64,000 nt of DNA, from assembly GCF_018882335.1 (NCBI RefSeq), contig NZ_JACVOS010000003.1:62001-126000 (forward strand), written 5' to 3'. Source of the stretch: Polynucleobacter sp. AM-25C3 (lineage in GTDB: Bacteria > Pseudomonadota > Gammaproteobacteria > Burkholderiales > Burkholderiaceae). Shown here piece by piece: positions 1-8,781 of the stretch (the stretch's first letter is position 1; the number at the start of each line of letters is the position of its first letter). A program made the translations under genes and the position numbers. The notes below the pieces were generated by a model. The model was not told the origin of the DNA. It did not search any database and saw only the letters and a list, made by a program, of their open reading frames with translations.

Positions 1-55
1 GGGCAAAGCAATAATCCCAAGTAATTGCTAACTTAGTCAGAATTCTGGCAAAAAG

Positions 56-251
56 TTATGCACAGATCTGTGCAGAAGAATAAATACAGTGAGATTCGTG
101 AGAAATATAAAGATTCACCTTTACTAACTCATATAACATACTGATTTATATAAATAAATAAGAAAATGCCTAATTTAAGTGCAAGTCAGTATTCCTATAA
201 AATAAGCAAAGAAATCCTAATTTGCGAATGATATCCACAGACTTATCCACA
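56..251. promoter_or_regulatory. DnaA-box cluster in AT-rich region upstream of priA
   Basis: Two sequences match the DnaA-box consensus: TTATCCACA at 243-251 is exact and TTATGCACA at 56-64 is a common variant. A third, ATATCCACA at 231-239, differs at one base. The stretch between about 100 and 230 is very AT-rich. A perfect 16-bp palindrome, TGCACAGATCTGTGCA, lies at 59-74 and overlaps the first box. This could be DnaA control of priA or part of a replication-initiation region. Known chromosomal origins in this group normally lie by dnaA/rpmH, which are not visible here. The whole 1-275 stretch holds no gene that I can see. Confidence 0.45.
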
Positions 252-275
252 GGATCAGACAGAAAATTTTAGTAA

Positions 276-2408
276 ATGACGCTTAAACCCATAGTGGTAC
301 AGGTAGTGATTGATAAGCCTTTGGCCCAGGGCTTTGATTACTTATGGGATGCTGAAAAATTAGGCAAATTACCAGAAATTGGGAATATTGTTGAGTTGCC
401 ATTTGCCAGATCTAAGGCAATTGGCCTTGTAATAAAAGTGAGTGATCACTCCGATTATGAGATCGAAAAACTCAAATTTGTTGACCGTCTAGCGCCCTTG
501 CCACCCCTTGACCCCGCATCATTGCGATTAATGAATTTTGCTAGTCAATACTATGTCCATGCGCTGGGGGAAACTATTTTGCCAACGATTCCACAGATGT
601 GGAAAAAGGCAGATGAATGGGAAAAGATTCCGCAAAAATTAGAATCAGCCGAGAAGAAAAAGAAAAAGTCGATTAATGTAGCCGTAGAAGGATTGATTAC
701 AGAAGATCAATTAAATCCAAATCAGAAAAATGCACTGGAAGCATTGCTCGCTGATGAAGAGGTAAAAAAAGGATTTCGGGCAATATTGTTGCAGGGTCAA
801 ACAGGCAGCGGCAAGACGGCAGTATTTCTCAACTGGATCGCTAGCATTTTGAAAGACGAGAGTGCGCAAGTTTTATTGCTGGTGCCCGAGATCAACTTGA
901 CGCCACAATTAGAGAGGCGGGTGCGCGCCTACTTCCCAGAAAAAAGGATGGCGGTTCTTCACAGTGGAGTCAGCGAGAAAAAAAGAGGCATTGCTTGGTA
1001 TGAGGCGATGATCGGCAAGGCGCAAATTATTTTGGGAACACGTTTGGCAGCACTAACGCCGATGCCAAATTTACGAGCAATTGTTGTGGATGAAGAGCAT
1101 GACTCATCTTATAAGCAGCAAGATGGCATTCGCTACTCTGCACGAGATTTAGCAATTTGGCGCGCACATGATCTAAAGGTGCCAATCCTTTTGGCTTCTG
1201 CTACACCATCGCTTGAAACATGGATGGCAGCACAATCTGGCCGCTATGAATACATTCGACTAGATCAACGAGCTCAAGGCGCTGCATTACCCAGCGTGCA
1301 CTTAATTAATACGAGAGATCCACAAAACCAATTTAGTCCTGGCGATCAAGGCGCGCCCAAACAAAAAAGTTTAATTACAAAGACGCTTGCGAAGGCAATC
1401 AGTAAATCACTGGAGGCCAAACAGCAGAGCCTCATTCTGATTAACCGCCGTGGATACGCTCCGGTCTTAAGTTGTTCCGCATGTAATTGGCTATCGAAAT
1501 GTACGCAATGCTCCACTTATACGGTGATGCATAAGGCGGGTGCATTAGGAAGAAGATCAGTATTGAGTTGCCATCATTGCGGATTGGTAAAGCCCATTCC
1601 ACAGTTCTGCCCAGACTGTGGAAACGCAGATTTAAAAACATTAGGCCATGGCACGCAAAAGCTAGAGGATGCTATTGAGGAGATGTGGCCGCAAGCGAGA
1701 GTCCTACGGGTCGACACAGATTCCAGCAGAAAGAGTAAGGGAGCAGAGGCGCTCTTTCAGGAGATTCATGATGGCAATGTAGACATTGTGGTTGGCACGC
1801 AAATGATTGCCAAAGGTCATGACTATCAAAATATTGGTTTGGTTGCAGTGTTGGATGCTGATAGCCGACTCTATTCTGCGGATTTTAGAGCAGCCGAAAG
1901 ATTGTTTGCGCAGTTGGTTCAAGTCGCCGGGCGAGCTGGAAGATCTGGAACTAGTGGAGAAAAGGGTGGCGACATTTATATTGAAACTCAATATCCAGAG
2001 TCACCTGTATTTCAGTACTTATTAAGGCATGACGTTGATGGATTTTTAGCCTTCACTGCGAGCGAGCGAGAGGAGGCGAAGTTACCGCCCTACTCTTACC
2101 AAGCCTTAATTCATGCGGAGGCCAAAAGCCTTGAGAAAGCCATACAGTTTTTAAGTGAGCTGAAGGCGCGCATGAATATTAGAGGCATGATTACAAAAGA
2201 GCTAAAGGTTTATGACCCGGTACCAAAGCCAGTCATGCGGGTTGCTGGTTCGGAGCGAGCTCAGTTAGTGATAGAGTCGGTGAGCCGCAAGGCCTTACAA
2301 GAAGCGCTGGAAATAGTGGATCAAGAATTGCGTCAAGACTCTCAAGGGCGCATCAGTAAAACATCGCGCGTTCGGTGGTTGATAGAGCGTGACCCAGTCG
2401 CTATTTAA
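276..2408 (+). CDS. priA: Primosomal replication restart helicase PriA
   Basis: PriA is the 3'-5' superfamily 2 helicase that recognises stalled forks and D-loops and reloads DnaB. The 710-residue product has the usual PriA length. Seen: an N-terminal DNA-binding region, Walker A GQTGSGKT (K180), the DEEH Walker B box (D272-H275), then a cysteine-rich zinc-binding insert (CSAC, CTQC, CHHC, CPDC, roughly residues 400-450) and the C-terminal helicase motifs ending in VAGRAGR. ATG at 276 follows an AT-rich leader with DnaA boxes. Its 3' end overlaps the convergent gcvH by four bases, so no terminator separates the two. Confidence 0.97.
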   Translation: MTLKPIVVQVVIDKPLAQGFDYLWDAEKLGKLPEIGNIVELPFARSKAIGLVIKVSDHSDYEIEKLKFVDRLAPLPPLDPASLRLMNFASQYYVHALGETILPTIPQMWKKADEWEKIPQKLESAEKKKKKSINVAVEGLITEDQLNPNQKNALEALLADEEVKKGFRAILLQGQTGSGKTAVFLNWIASILKDESAQVLLLVPEINLTPQLERRVRAYFPEKRMAVLHSGVSEKKRGIAWYEAMIGKAQIILGTRLAALTPMPNLRAIVVDEEHDSSYKQQDGIRYSARDLAIWRAHDLKVPILLASATPSLETWMAAQSGRYEYIRLDQRAQGAALPSVHLINTRDPQNQFSPGDQGAPKQKSLITKTLAKAISKSLEAKQQSLILINRRGYAPVLSCSACNWLSKCTQCSTYTVMHKAGALGRRSVLSCHHCGLVKPIPQFCPDCGNADLKTLGHGTQKLEDAIEEMWPQARVLRVDTDSSRKSKGAEALFQEIHDGNVDIVVGTQMIAKGHDYQNIGLVAVLDADSRLYSADFRAAERLFAQLVQVAGRAGRSGTSGEKGGDIYIETQYPESPVFQYLLRHDVDGFLAFTASEREEAKLPPYSYQALIHAEAKSLEKAIQFLSELKARMNIRGMITKELKVYDPVPKPVMRVAGSERAQLVIESVSRKALQEALEIVDQELRQDSQGRISKTSRVRWLIERDPVAI

Positions 2409-2797
2409 GTGCCCGCGCTTGAGTCGTACTTTTCAAGAGACATCAAGGAGCCCAATTCTGCATTGAGTTTTTCTTCCGATGACGTTTTGATTTTAAAAAG
2501 CCAAACTGCATAAGGATTTTCGTTAACGATCTCAGGCGTGGCATCCATCGACTCATTGAGTGCCGCGATCTCACCACTAACTGGCGCATGAATATCGCTG
2601 GCTGCTTTAACCGACTCAATCACAGCAATAGCTTCGCCCTGCTTTACTTCTTGCCCAATTTTTGGCGCTTGAAAGAACATGACATCGCCTAATGCTACTT
2701 GCGCGTGATTGCTAATGCCAACCCAAATGAGTCCATCATCTTCCATGCTGGCCCACTCATGCGTTTCTGCGAATTTAAAGGTATCTTGAGTATTCAT
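2405..2797 (-). CDS. gcvH: Glycine cleavage system H protein
   Basis: GcvH carries the aminomethyl group on a lipoyl-lysine between the P, T and L proteins of the glycine cleavage system. The 130-residue product has the ETHEW N-terminal motif and the lipoylation site ESVKAASD with the modified lysine at K64. I chose ATG at 2797, preceded by AGGAT; an upstream alternative start would add seven residues. gcvT and gcvP are not adjacent, so it stands alone here. It could therefore also serve in lipoyl relay. It converges on priA with a four-base overlap. Confidence 0.93.
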   Translation of the reverse strand: MNTQDTFKFAETHEWASMEDDGLIWVGISNHAQVALGDVMFFQAPKIGQEVKQGEAIAVIESVKAASDIHAPVSGEIAALNESMDATPEIVNENPYAVWLFKIKTSSEEKLNAELGSLMSLEKYDSSAGT

Positions 2798-2870
2798 TGT
2801 GTATCCTGTGAGATACATTCTAGCGTCTTTGCCATAAACTAGTGGTTAATCAAATTAAGTATTTTTATTT

Positions 2871-3509
2871 ATGCCAATCAAATTAGGAATTGTTCCAGTC
2901 ACTCCATTCGAGCAAAACTGCTCTATCTTGGTTTGTCAAGAAACGGGGGATGCAGCGGTAGTCGACCCTGGTGGAGATATTGACAAAATTTTGGATGGCG
3001 TTAAACAGCTTGGCGGTACGGTGAAAAAGATTTTATTAACCCATGGTCATCTTGATCACTGTGCGGCAGCCAAAGATTTATCTGATCAACTGGGTGTGCC
3101 TATTGAAGGCCCACAGATTGATGAGCAGTTTTGGTTAGATCAACTGCCCGAACAAACTGTGCGGTTTGGATTTGGACATGCAAAAGCATTTGTACCATCG
3201 CGTTGGTTGGAAGATGGCGATCATGTGCAAGTTGGCAATGTTGATTTAGAGGTGCTGCATTGTCCTGGGCACACACCAGGACATGTTGTGTTTTTTGATA
3301 AAGAAGATCGCTTGGCTTTGGTGGGCGACGTACTTTTTGCTGGGTCAATTGGTAGAACAGATTTTCCACGTGGCAATCATGCGGACTTAATTAATGCCAT
3401 TAAGACAAAATTATGGCCGCTAGGTGATGACGTGCAATTTGTTCCGGGGCACGGACCTATGTCGACGTTTGGCAAAGAGCGTCAAACTAATCCCTACGTA
3501 GGGGATTGA
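2871..3509 (+). CDS. Metallo-beta-lactamase-fold hydrolase (glyoxalase II-like, YcbL type)
   Basis: The 212-residue product has the zinc-binding signature HGHLDH (H58, H60, D62, H63), then CPGHTPGH, GDVLFAGSIGRTDFPRGN and a final PGHGP motif. This is the pattern of the small glyoxalase II-like hydrolases. Related proteins hydrolyse S-lactoylglutathione or other thioesters; the substrate here cannot be read from sequence. It has no signal peptide, so it is probably cytoplasmic. It is divergent from gcvH and followed by a terminator hairpin at 3530-3552. Confidence 0.88.
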   Translation: MPIKLGIVPVTPFEQNCSILVCQETGDAAVVDPGGDIDKILDGVKQLGGTVKKILLTHGHLDHCAAAKDLSDQLGVPIEGPQIDEQFWLDQLPEQTVRFGFGHAKAFVPSRWLEDGDHVQVGNVDLEVLHCPGHTPGHVVFFDKEDRLALVGDVLFAGSIGRTDFPRGNHADLINAIKTKLWPLGDDVQFVPGHGPMSTFGKERQTNPYVGD

Positions 3510-3529
3510 CCAAACTTACAGCGGGGAGC

Positions 3530-3552
3530 GCCTAATTAAGAATTAGGCTTTT
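3530..3552. terminator. Rho-independent terminator, bidirectional
   Basis: GCCTAATT (3530-3537), a three-base loop and AATTAGGC (3541-3548) are followed by TTTT. It lies between the convergent hydrolase and zinc-ribbon genes and overlaps the last codons of the latter. Confidence 0.7.
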
Positions 3553-3728
3553 GCTGAGCCGGTACGGTGTGTGCGGTTGTACAAGCAACTAGCGCAAATC
3601 CAACGTTGCTTACGATTGCTTGTCGGAATCCATGTGCCACCTTCCAGACGCTTTTCGCGACTGCAAGAAGAGCAAAACTTAAGGCTCTGAGAGGTTTCTT
3701 GGGTAGCAGCTGGAGTCGAGGTAGTCAT
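3543..3728 (-). CDS. Small zinc-ribbon protein (two CxxC pairs)
   Basis: The 61-residue product contains CSSC and CASC about 25 residues apart, a typical zinc-knuckle spacing, in a basic protein (RKQRW, YNRTHR). I prefer ATG 3728; a TTG two codons upstream is the alternative. I do not recognise a named family, and no catalytic residues are visible. It lies 42 bases downstream of the desaturase stop on the same strand and may be co-transcribed with it. Its end overlaps a terminator hairpin. Confidence 0.7.
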   Translation of the reverse strand: MTTSTPAATQETSQSLKFCSSCSREKRLEGGTWIPTSNRKQRWICASCLYNRTHRTGSAKA

Positions 3729-3769
3729 GGGCAATCCGGGTAATCCAAATCTTGTACAGAAGATCTATT

Positions 3770-4912
3770 TTACCCGTTTTGTCCCGCTGGGGCTGGGCTC
3801 AGCACAACGCGCACTGAATCAGCCGTTTTATTGCCATCAAAATCCAACCAAGCCTTGTTCTCGAAGTCATATAGCTTGCACTTGCGAGCAGTATCGAAAT
3901 ACCAGGCCCAAGAGAACTTTTGAACAAAAATACGCTCTGGAAGGATGGTTTCTAGGGTATTTTGGGCCTCTTGGAGGCGGTAAAGGGGGACGCTCATATC
4001 CACGTGATGGGCAGTGTGCTCCATGATGTGGTGCACTAAAGTGCCCCAAATCCAGTTAAACGTCAAATGGACAGTAGTGGACACGAAAGGCTGGGCACGC
4101 AACCACTCTGATTTCTTGTCATACCAAGAAACTTTTGGGTGGGTATGGTGAACGTAGACTACAAAGCCAATCATGCCGTTCCAGAACAAGAACGGGACAG
4201 CAAAACCAGTAATTAATCCAACCCAGATAGATTGCCCTGTGGCAATGGCTCCAGCAATGAGGCAGTCAATCCAAATGATGGCAAAACCAGTTACTAATAA
4301 ATTGTCTTTAAGGAAAATTGGGCGATCACCAGGTTTGTTTTTCGCATTTGGGAAGTACTCGCGCCTCCACCAGATTTCAATGAGGTAGTAGAAAACCGGG
4401 CCCCAACCGCTACGGTAAAGGCGCTCTAAGGCTTTGCGCCATGCTGGTAGAGCATCAAACTCCGCTTTTGATAATGGGGCCCAGACAAAGTCAAAGCCCT
4501 TCAAATTGGTTTGGCCGTGGTGAACCACGTTATGGCCTACATCCCATAAGCTATATGGCGTTAAGGATGGCAAGAATGCAATACGACCCAGTAATTTATT
4601 GAGCTCGCGATGTGGCGTGAAGCTTTGGTGGCAGGCATCATGTCCAAGAATAAAGATGCGACCAGTAACGAAGCCAGCAACCAAGCCCAAGATGATCTTG
4701 ATCAGGATGCTTTCTACAAAAATAGTGCCGGCAATACAAGCAAGCCATAAAACAGCATCTATTACTAGTAGCATGATGGCTTTAGCCGTTTCTCCTTGAG
4801 CCATTGGGATCAGCCAGCTACGAATGATCTTCCGATGGGGCAATGGCAGATTAGGTGCCAAAGGATTGGTTAAAGATGGCTCAGCAAGGGATGGATTTAG
4901 ATGATTTGACAT
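3770..4912 (-). CDS. Membrane fatty acid desaturase
   Basis: Membrane di-iron desaturases insert double bonds into acyl chains. The 380-residue product shows the three histidine boxes: HDACH (H91-H95), HNVVHH (from H127) and HHIMEHTAHH in the C-terminal third. Hydrophobic spans fall between them, as expected for an integral membrane enzyme. ATG 4912 is preferred to the TTG four codons upstream. It is the last core gene before the left boundary of the island. Regiospecificity cannot be read from sequence. Confidence 0.9.
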   Translation of the reverse strand: MSNHLNPSLAEPSLTNPLAPNLPLPHRKIIRSWLIPMAQGETAKAIMLLVIDAVLWLACIAGTIFVESILIKIILGLVAGFVTGRIFILGHDACHQSFTPHRELNKLLGRIAFLPSLTPYSLWDVGHNVVHHGQTNLKGFDFVWAPLSKAEFDALPAWRKALERLYRSGWGPVFYYLIEIWWRREYFPNAKNKPGDRPIFLKDNLLVTGFAIIWIDCLIAGAIATGQSIWVGLITGFAVPFLFWNGMIGFVVYVHHTHPKVSWYDKKSEWLRAQPFVSTTVHLTFNWIWGTLVHHIMEHTAHHVDMSVPLYRLQEAQNTLETILPERIFVQKFSWAWYFDTARKCKLYDFENKAWLDFDGNKTADSVRVVLSPAPAGQNG

Positions 4913-4993
4913 GATAAGAATCAATAAGTTAGGTGCAAATGATAGCCTTTTTCACAAATTCACGCATGATGTAGGTCAAAAAAACCCCTCATT

Positions 4994-5032
4994 TGGTGCG
5001 CCCGGCAGGAATCGAACCTGCGAGCTTCGGAG
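4994..5032 (-). repeat. attL: partial tRNA-Arg copy at left end of island
   Basis: Bases 4994-5023 equal 35632-35661, the tRNA 3' end including CCA. Identity resumes for nine bases (5024-5032 against 35668-35676, through the anticodon loop) after a six-base gap that corresponds to 35662-35667. This is the displaced copy made on integration. It lacks the 5' half and cannot form a tRNA. The rest of the 4913-5235 stretch holds no gene, only this site and the promoter at 5180. Confidence 0.88.
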
Positions 5033-5179
5033 TCCTCGTTCACATTTTTGCTCTAAATGATTTTAATAGTTTTAAAGGTAAACTCTATATAAAACAGGGA
5101 CTTCAAGGCTTTAAAAAATAAAATGAGCAAATCTATTTAAAACAATTTAACACAAACCAGTTCGCTCATTAAAATCTCA

Positions 5180-5208
5180 TTGACTTCATGTGAGTATCGG
5201 CCTAGGAT
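5180..5208 (+). promoter_or_regulatory. Sigma-70-type promoter of the recombinase trio
   Basis: TTGACT at 5180-5185 and TAGGAT at 5203-5208 are separated by 17 bases. The first trio gene starts 28 bases downstream, with AGAGG as ribosome binding site. Prediction from sequence only. Confidence 0.5.
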
Positions 5209-5235
5209 GAAAACATCTATATATCTAGAGGCTTT

Positions 5236-5793
5236 ATGGGCAATAACGCGAAATTCGCCTTGATCGACGTTCAGGCCGACCAAATTGAGCTCGATCCAGA
5301 CTTAAGTGAGGAAATTCGCAATTTTCAAAACGGCGCAGTGTTGCAGCCCGATTCCGATATTTTAAGCGTGCAAGCTGCTTTGCATATATTAATAGCCAAT
5401 CCTCCGATGGTTCACAAAAAAGGTGAGCGCTATCAGTTGCTAACAAGACCTGCTGCTTGGTGGCTAATTCAGCGGGTGGGACCTAAGGCAAAGATAACTT
5501 GCTTGGTGGCGGGCCGATTTTTGAAAGCTGAAAAGCTTCGTGAGTACAGCAACTTATCTCAAAATTTTGATCGACTTAATGCCCCTGCCCTTGCTTTAAG
5601 AGTCCCTAATCTCATGCGCTGGTTTGGAAGGATGCTTAACCAAAGGGAGTTAGCGGCTTGGTTTTTGGTTAAAACCAGAGACTACCGAGCGACTAATAAG
5701 CGCTTGGAGATGGAGCAAGAACAGGAAAATTCCAGGATTCGTCTTGAGCTTGAGCAAAGGGCATTGACCCCATCGGGCGGGAATAATGGCTAA
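5236..5793 (+). CDS. Unknown protein, first gene of large recombinase trio
   Basis: The product has 185 residues and I recognise no family. Residues 1-150 look globular with several Trp/Leu-rich helices (for example WWLIQRV and WFGRML). The last 35 residues form a charged helix rich in Glu and Arg (KRLEMEQEQE), probably a coiled coil. It ends in an eight-base overlap with the next gene, which implies translational coupling and a shared role with the two recombinase-like proteins. It has no tyrosine recombinase motifs, so it may be an accessory or DNA-architecture factor; that is inference. Confidence 0.7.
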   Translation: MGNNAKFALIDVQADQIELDPDLSEEIRNFQNGAVLQPDSDILSVQAALHILIANPPMVHKKGERYQLLTRPAAWWLIQRVGPKAKITCLVAGRFLKAEKLREYSNLSQNFDRLNAPALALRVPNLMRWFGRMLNQRELAAWFLVKTRDYRATNKRLEMEQEQENSRIRLELEQRALTPSGGNNG

Positions 5794-8746
5794 AAGCCAA
5801 ACCAAGACAGAGGAATCTGGGCAAGTTATATATGCCCAAAGCGAACCATTTAGGGAGATTGTTCAGGCGATCTTCCCCAATCATTCTTGGGAGTACTATT
5901 TAGAAAATCTTGACCAAGAGGAGTTTGCTTGGTTTTTAGAGTTCATTTGGTATATCCGGCCAGACCATGGATTTCGGGCATTTAATGGGGTGCCCGAGCG
6001 GATTTCCGAAATTAAGAATGCCATGGGCGAGGACGCCACGATGGGTTCAATTCCTTGGGATGACTTAGAGAACAGCGCCCAGAAAATTTTGGATGCCATC
6101 AATGCGGCAACCTCGAATCAAAGGGTCAACCAGCAAGAGCGGTTTAAGGCGTTTTATGTTGGGCGACGCCAAAATTCCATGAAAAATGGTGCGATGCATT
6201 TTTCTAACCCAATGTATACGAACGGGTGCGGGAACTTTCTTCTTTACTCCTGTTTGCAAAATGATTTTGATGCTGCAACAAACGTTAATGATGTTGCAAT
6301 GCAGCAAAAACTTACTTATGCAAGGCGATTAACGGGTCTTGTTTATGGTCAATATCATGAATTGGCAAGCAAAGAAATTGCAGGCAATCTGCCATCTCAA
6401 GAAAAGGTAAGGCTAGAGAGTCAGCGCTTAATTAAAGCCAATCTTTTGTCTGAAGCAAATCATTCGCGCTTTAAAAAAGCAGAAACCATCGTGCGTAGAT
6501 TAAGTTCACAGTGGCTAAAAACAGATCTCGCGCTTGAATTAGGCAAATTATTGGAGTTACCCGGCGAGCAATTTCGTAAGCAGGCAAGTAAGCGTATTGA
6601 AGAAATTGCAAGGACCTTACAAGAGGACGGATTTAATAATGACGATGAGGGGGAGCATCCACTAGCTGAGCTGGCAAGCCTGTTAAAGATATTGGTAGAG
6701 CTGCCTGGCCATAGGGGTAGCGGTGGCGCAGGAGGTGGCGGATCTAGAAACCGTAGATACGATCCCGGAGCGCATATCTTTGCGGATCACTTTTTGGGCG
6801 ATATCAGCGGGGAGGAAGATCGGTATGGGGATCCGATTATTCGTAGGTCAATGTGGGTGCCCCCATTAACGAGCGATGAGTTGGAGGAATTTGAAGAAAG
6901 CGGCGAAGACCCAACGGATGATTTTCTTGAGCCTCCAATAGAGCGGATTAAGTATCCCAAGGGCAAAGGCTCTCGCTTACGTCTTGATCAAAGCTCTAGT
7001 TACTCACAGCGTCTATTGGCGTCGAACAATCAAAGAATTTCCTGGGATCAAAAAACCTTAACGGGTGCTGAGCTTGTCCTCTTAAGAACATTTCTAAATA
7101 AGAAGGAGCGAGATGCTGGCTTTAATACGATGCCTTATTGGGCAACGATTGCGCTGCGCATGGTGGCGATTCTTGGCATCAAGTTAAGCAGGGCGCTAGA
7201 AGTCATGGGTGGACCTGAAAAGCCAGAAGAGTGGCTAAAGGGGCGAGCCGATTCCAAATTTGGATTAAACCTTCCAGAAGATTTAATTGAGTCAGAAAAA
7301 GAGTTGGCTCAGCGCTGTCCCCTAATGGCGCTTAAGTCTAAGATTGGCGATCGGGAAATCTATCTCTGGCGCTACAAGATTTGTTCTTATGCTTACTTAG
7401 ATCGAATCAATCAAAATCAAGCCGATCATTGGAATCATGCCGATACCATTGTGTTTTTTGATTCCTCTGGAATTGCAAAAATTCTTGTTGAGCGCTACGA
7501 GGCAAAATCCTGCTTGGGCTATGCCCGGGCATTCTCAGAGATTGAGGCAGAGCAGATCAGCGGTTTTTGCCAACAGTATCTTGATGAATTTAATCAGGCT
7601 CACGATCTTGGTATTGGTGAGCGTAAGGTCAGTTTTGGCACCCTAAAGCAGTACGGAAATCAACATCTCATCAAATCGGGTGTCGATCAAGCGATGGTTG
7701 ATTTGTTGGATTGGGATTTACCAAAATATTGGCGACCAGGCTTGCATTACCTCACCCATGATTTGCATAGTTATGTCGATGCAGGGGCCACTGGTTTGCA
7801 AAATGTCTTGATGGATCGCACGCGGCTGTTTGGCAAAAAAGATTTTTTATTGATGCCGCCTACACAGAACCCGATTTTGGGTTCTACGGGGCTGATTGAT
7901 ATGCGCGCCGTAAAAAATGGGATTGCCCAAATTATCAAAGATATTCGGGGCAACCTATCTGAAGAGGAGTCTGAAAATGATATGGAGCTCTGGGTTTACC
8001 GCTGGAATCGCTATACATTTTTAACGTCGCTGTGGTTTTGTATGGAGAGCTCAAACCGCCCTCACAAAATACCGTATGTCATGGCTGATCAAATCGATTC
8101 CATCTTTGGATCTATTGTGCTGCGCGATAAATCGAATGCCCAAGGTGATAAAGATCGTTTGGCCTGGATCTCAAAACCCCTGCGTGAGCACATGGAGCAA
8201 TACGATGCCATAGCAGACCGATTGCAAAAAATGCTGATCCATAGCGGCGTGTCCACGCAAAAAAAGATGTACCCATTAGTCTTGCTGGAATTTAATGACC
8301 AAAAAGGTTTAATAGCCAAGCCCTACACCGGCAAGCAGTTGAGAAAAGAGATTGGCGCGGCTTTTAATGGTGCTGAGCCTAATTTTTATCGTAAGTTTGT
8401 TCCTCATGTATTAAAGGATCAGGATTTGCGTAAAGTGGCCGTGAAAAAAAAGCAAGAAGCTAAAAGCTTGGCGAGCCCTTCAGAGTTGCCCTTGTTAGAT
8501 GGCGCGATTAAAAATGCCTATGCCAATGAACTTCCCGAGGAATTGATTCGGGTTTGGTTGGGTCATTGGGTGACGGGCACAAGCCCCTACCACTCTTTTG
8601 GCGGCTTTAGTTTTGCCACTTATGCAAAGCAGATAGGGCCCAGGTTGCAAAGCCTCATGAAAAGGCTCGGCTTTAAACCTGTGACGCTCACTATTCCCAA
8701 GAGTATTTTTGCCTCACGTGCGCTAGCCATTGTGACTAATAAGTAA
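5786..8746 (+). CDS. Giant degenerate tyrosine recombinase-like protein, second gene of trio
   Basis: The product has 986 residues, far longer than ordinary integrases of 300-450. A glycine-rich linker (RGSGGAGGGG, around residues 310-322) splits an N-terminal helical region from the rest. Near the C-terminus a recombinase-like pattern can be traced: R758 in SNRPH, then QDLR (R882, with Gln where catalytic His of HxxR is expected), then VWLGHW (H927) and a possible nucleophile Y935. The altered HxxR box suggests an inactive or structural partner. It overlaps the gene before by eight bases and precedes the third gene by 35. Fold assignment is my inference from motif order. Confidence 0.6.
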   Translation: MAKSQTKTEESGQVIYAQSEPFREIVQAIFPNHSWEYYLENLDQEEFAWFLEFIWYIRPDHGFRAFNGVPERISEIKNAMGEDATMGSIPWDDLENSAQKILDAINAATSNQRVNQQERFKAFYVGRRQNSMKNGAMHFSNPMYTNGCGNFLLYSCLQNDFDAATNVNDVAMQQKLTYARRLTGLVYGQYHELASKEIAGNLPSQEKVRLESQRLIKANLLSEANHSRFKKAETIVRRLSSQWLKTDLALELGKLLELPGEQFRKQASKRIEEIARTLQEDGFNNDDEGEHPLAELASLLKILVELPGHRGSGGAGGGGSRNRRYDPGAHIFADHFLGDISGEEDRYGDPIIRRSMWVPPLTSDELEEFEESGEDPTDDFLEPPIERIKYPKGKGSRLRLDQSSSYSQRLLASNNQRISWDQKTLTGAELVLLRTFLNKKERDAGFNTMPYWATIALRMVAILGIKLSRALEVMGGPEKPEEWLKGRADSKFGLNLPEDLIESEKELAQRCPLMALKSKIGDREIYLWRYKICSYAYLDRINQNQADHWNHADTIVFFDSSGIAKILVERYEAKSCLGYARAFSEIEAEQISGFCQQYLDEFNQAHDLGIGERKVSFGTLKQYGNQHLIKSGVDQAMVDLLDWDLPKYWRPGLHYLTHDLHSYVDAGATGLQNVLMDRTRLFGKKDFLLMPPTQNPILGSTGLIDMRAVKNGIAQIIKDIRGNLSEEESENDMELWVYRWNRYTFLTSLWFCMESSNRPHKIPYVMADQIDSIFGSIVLRDKSNAQGDKDRLAWISKPLREHMEQYDAIADRLQKMLIHSGVSTQKKMYPLVLLEFNDQKGLIAKPYTGKQLRKEIGAAFNGAEPNFYRKFVPHVLKDQDLRKVAVKKKQEAKSLASPSELPLLDGAIKNAYANELPEELIRVWLGHWVTGTSPYHSFGGFSFATYAKQIGPRLQSLMKRLGFKPVTLTIPKSIFASRALAIVTNK

Positions 8747-8781
8747 ATGAGAATGAATTTAATCGTCTTGGTATTTTGCGC

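Noticed and set aside
4994..5032. A second functional tRNA gene
   Set aside because: Only the 3' part of tRNA-Arg is present, with a six-base deletion; no 5' half exists.
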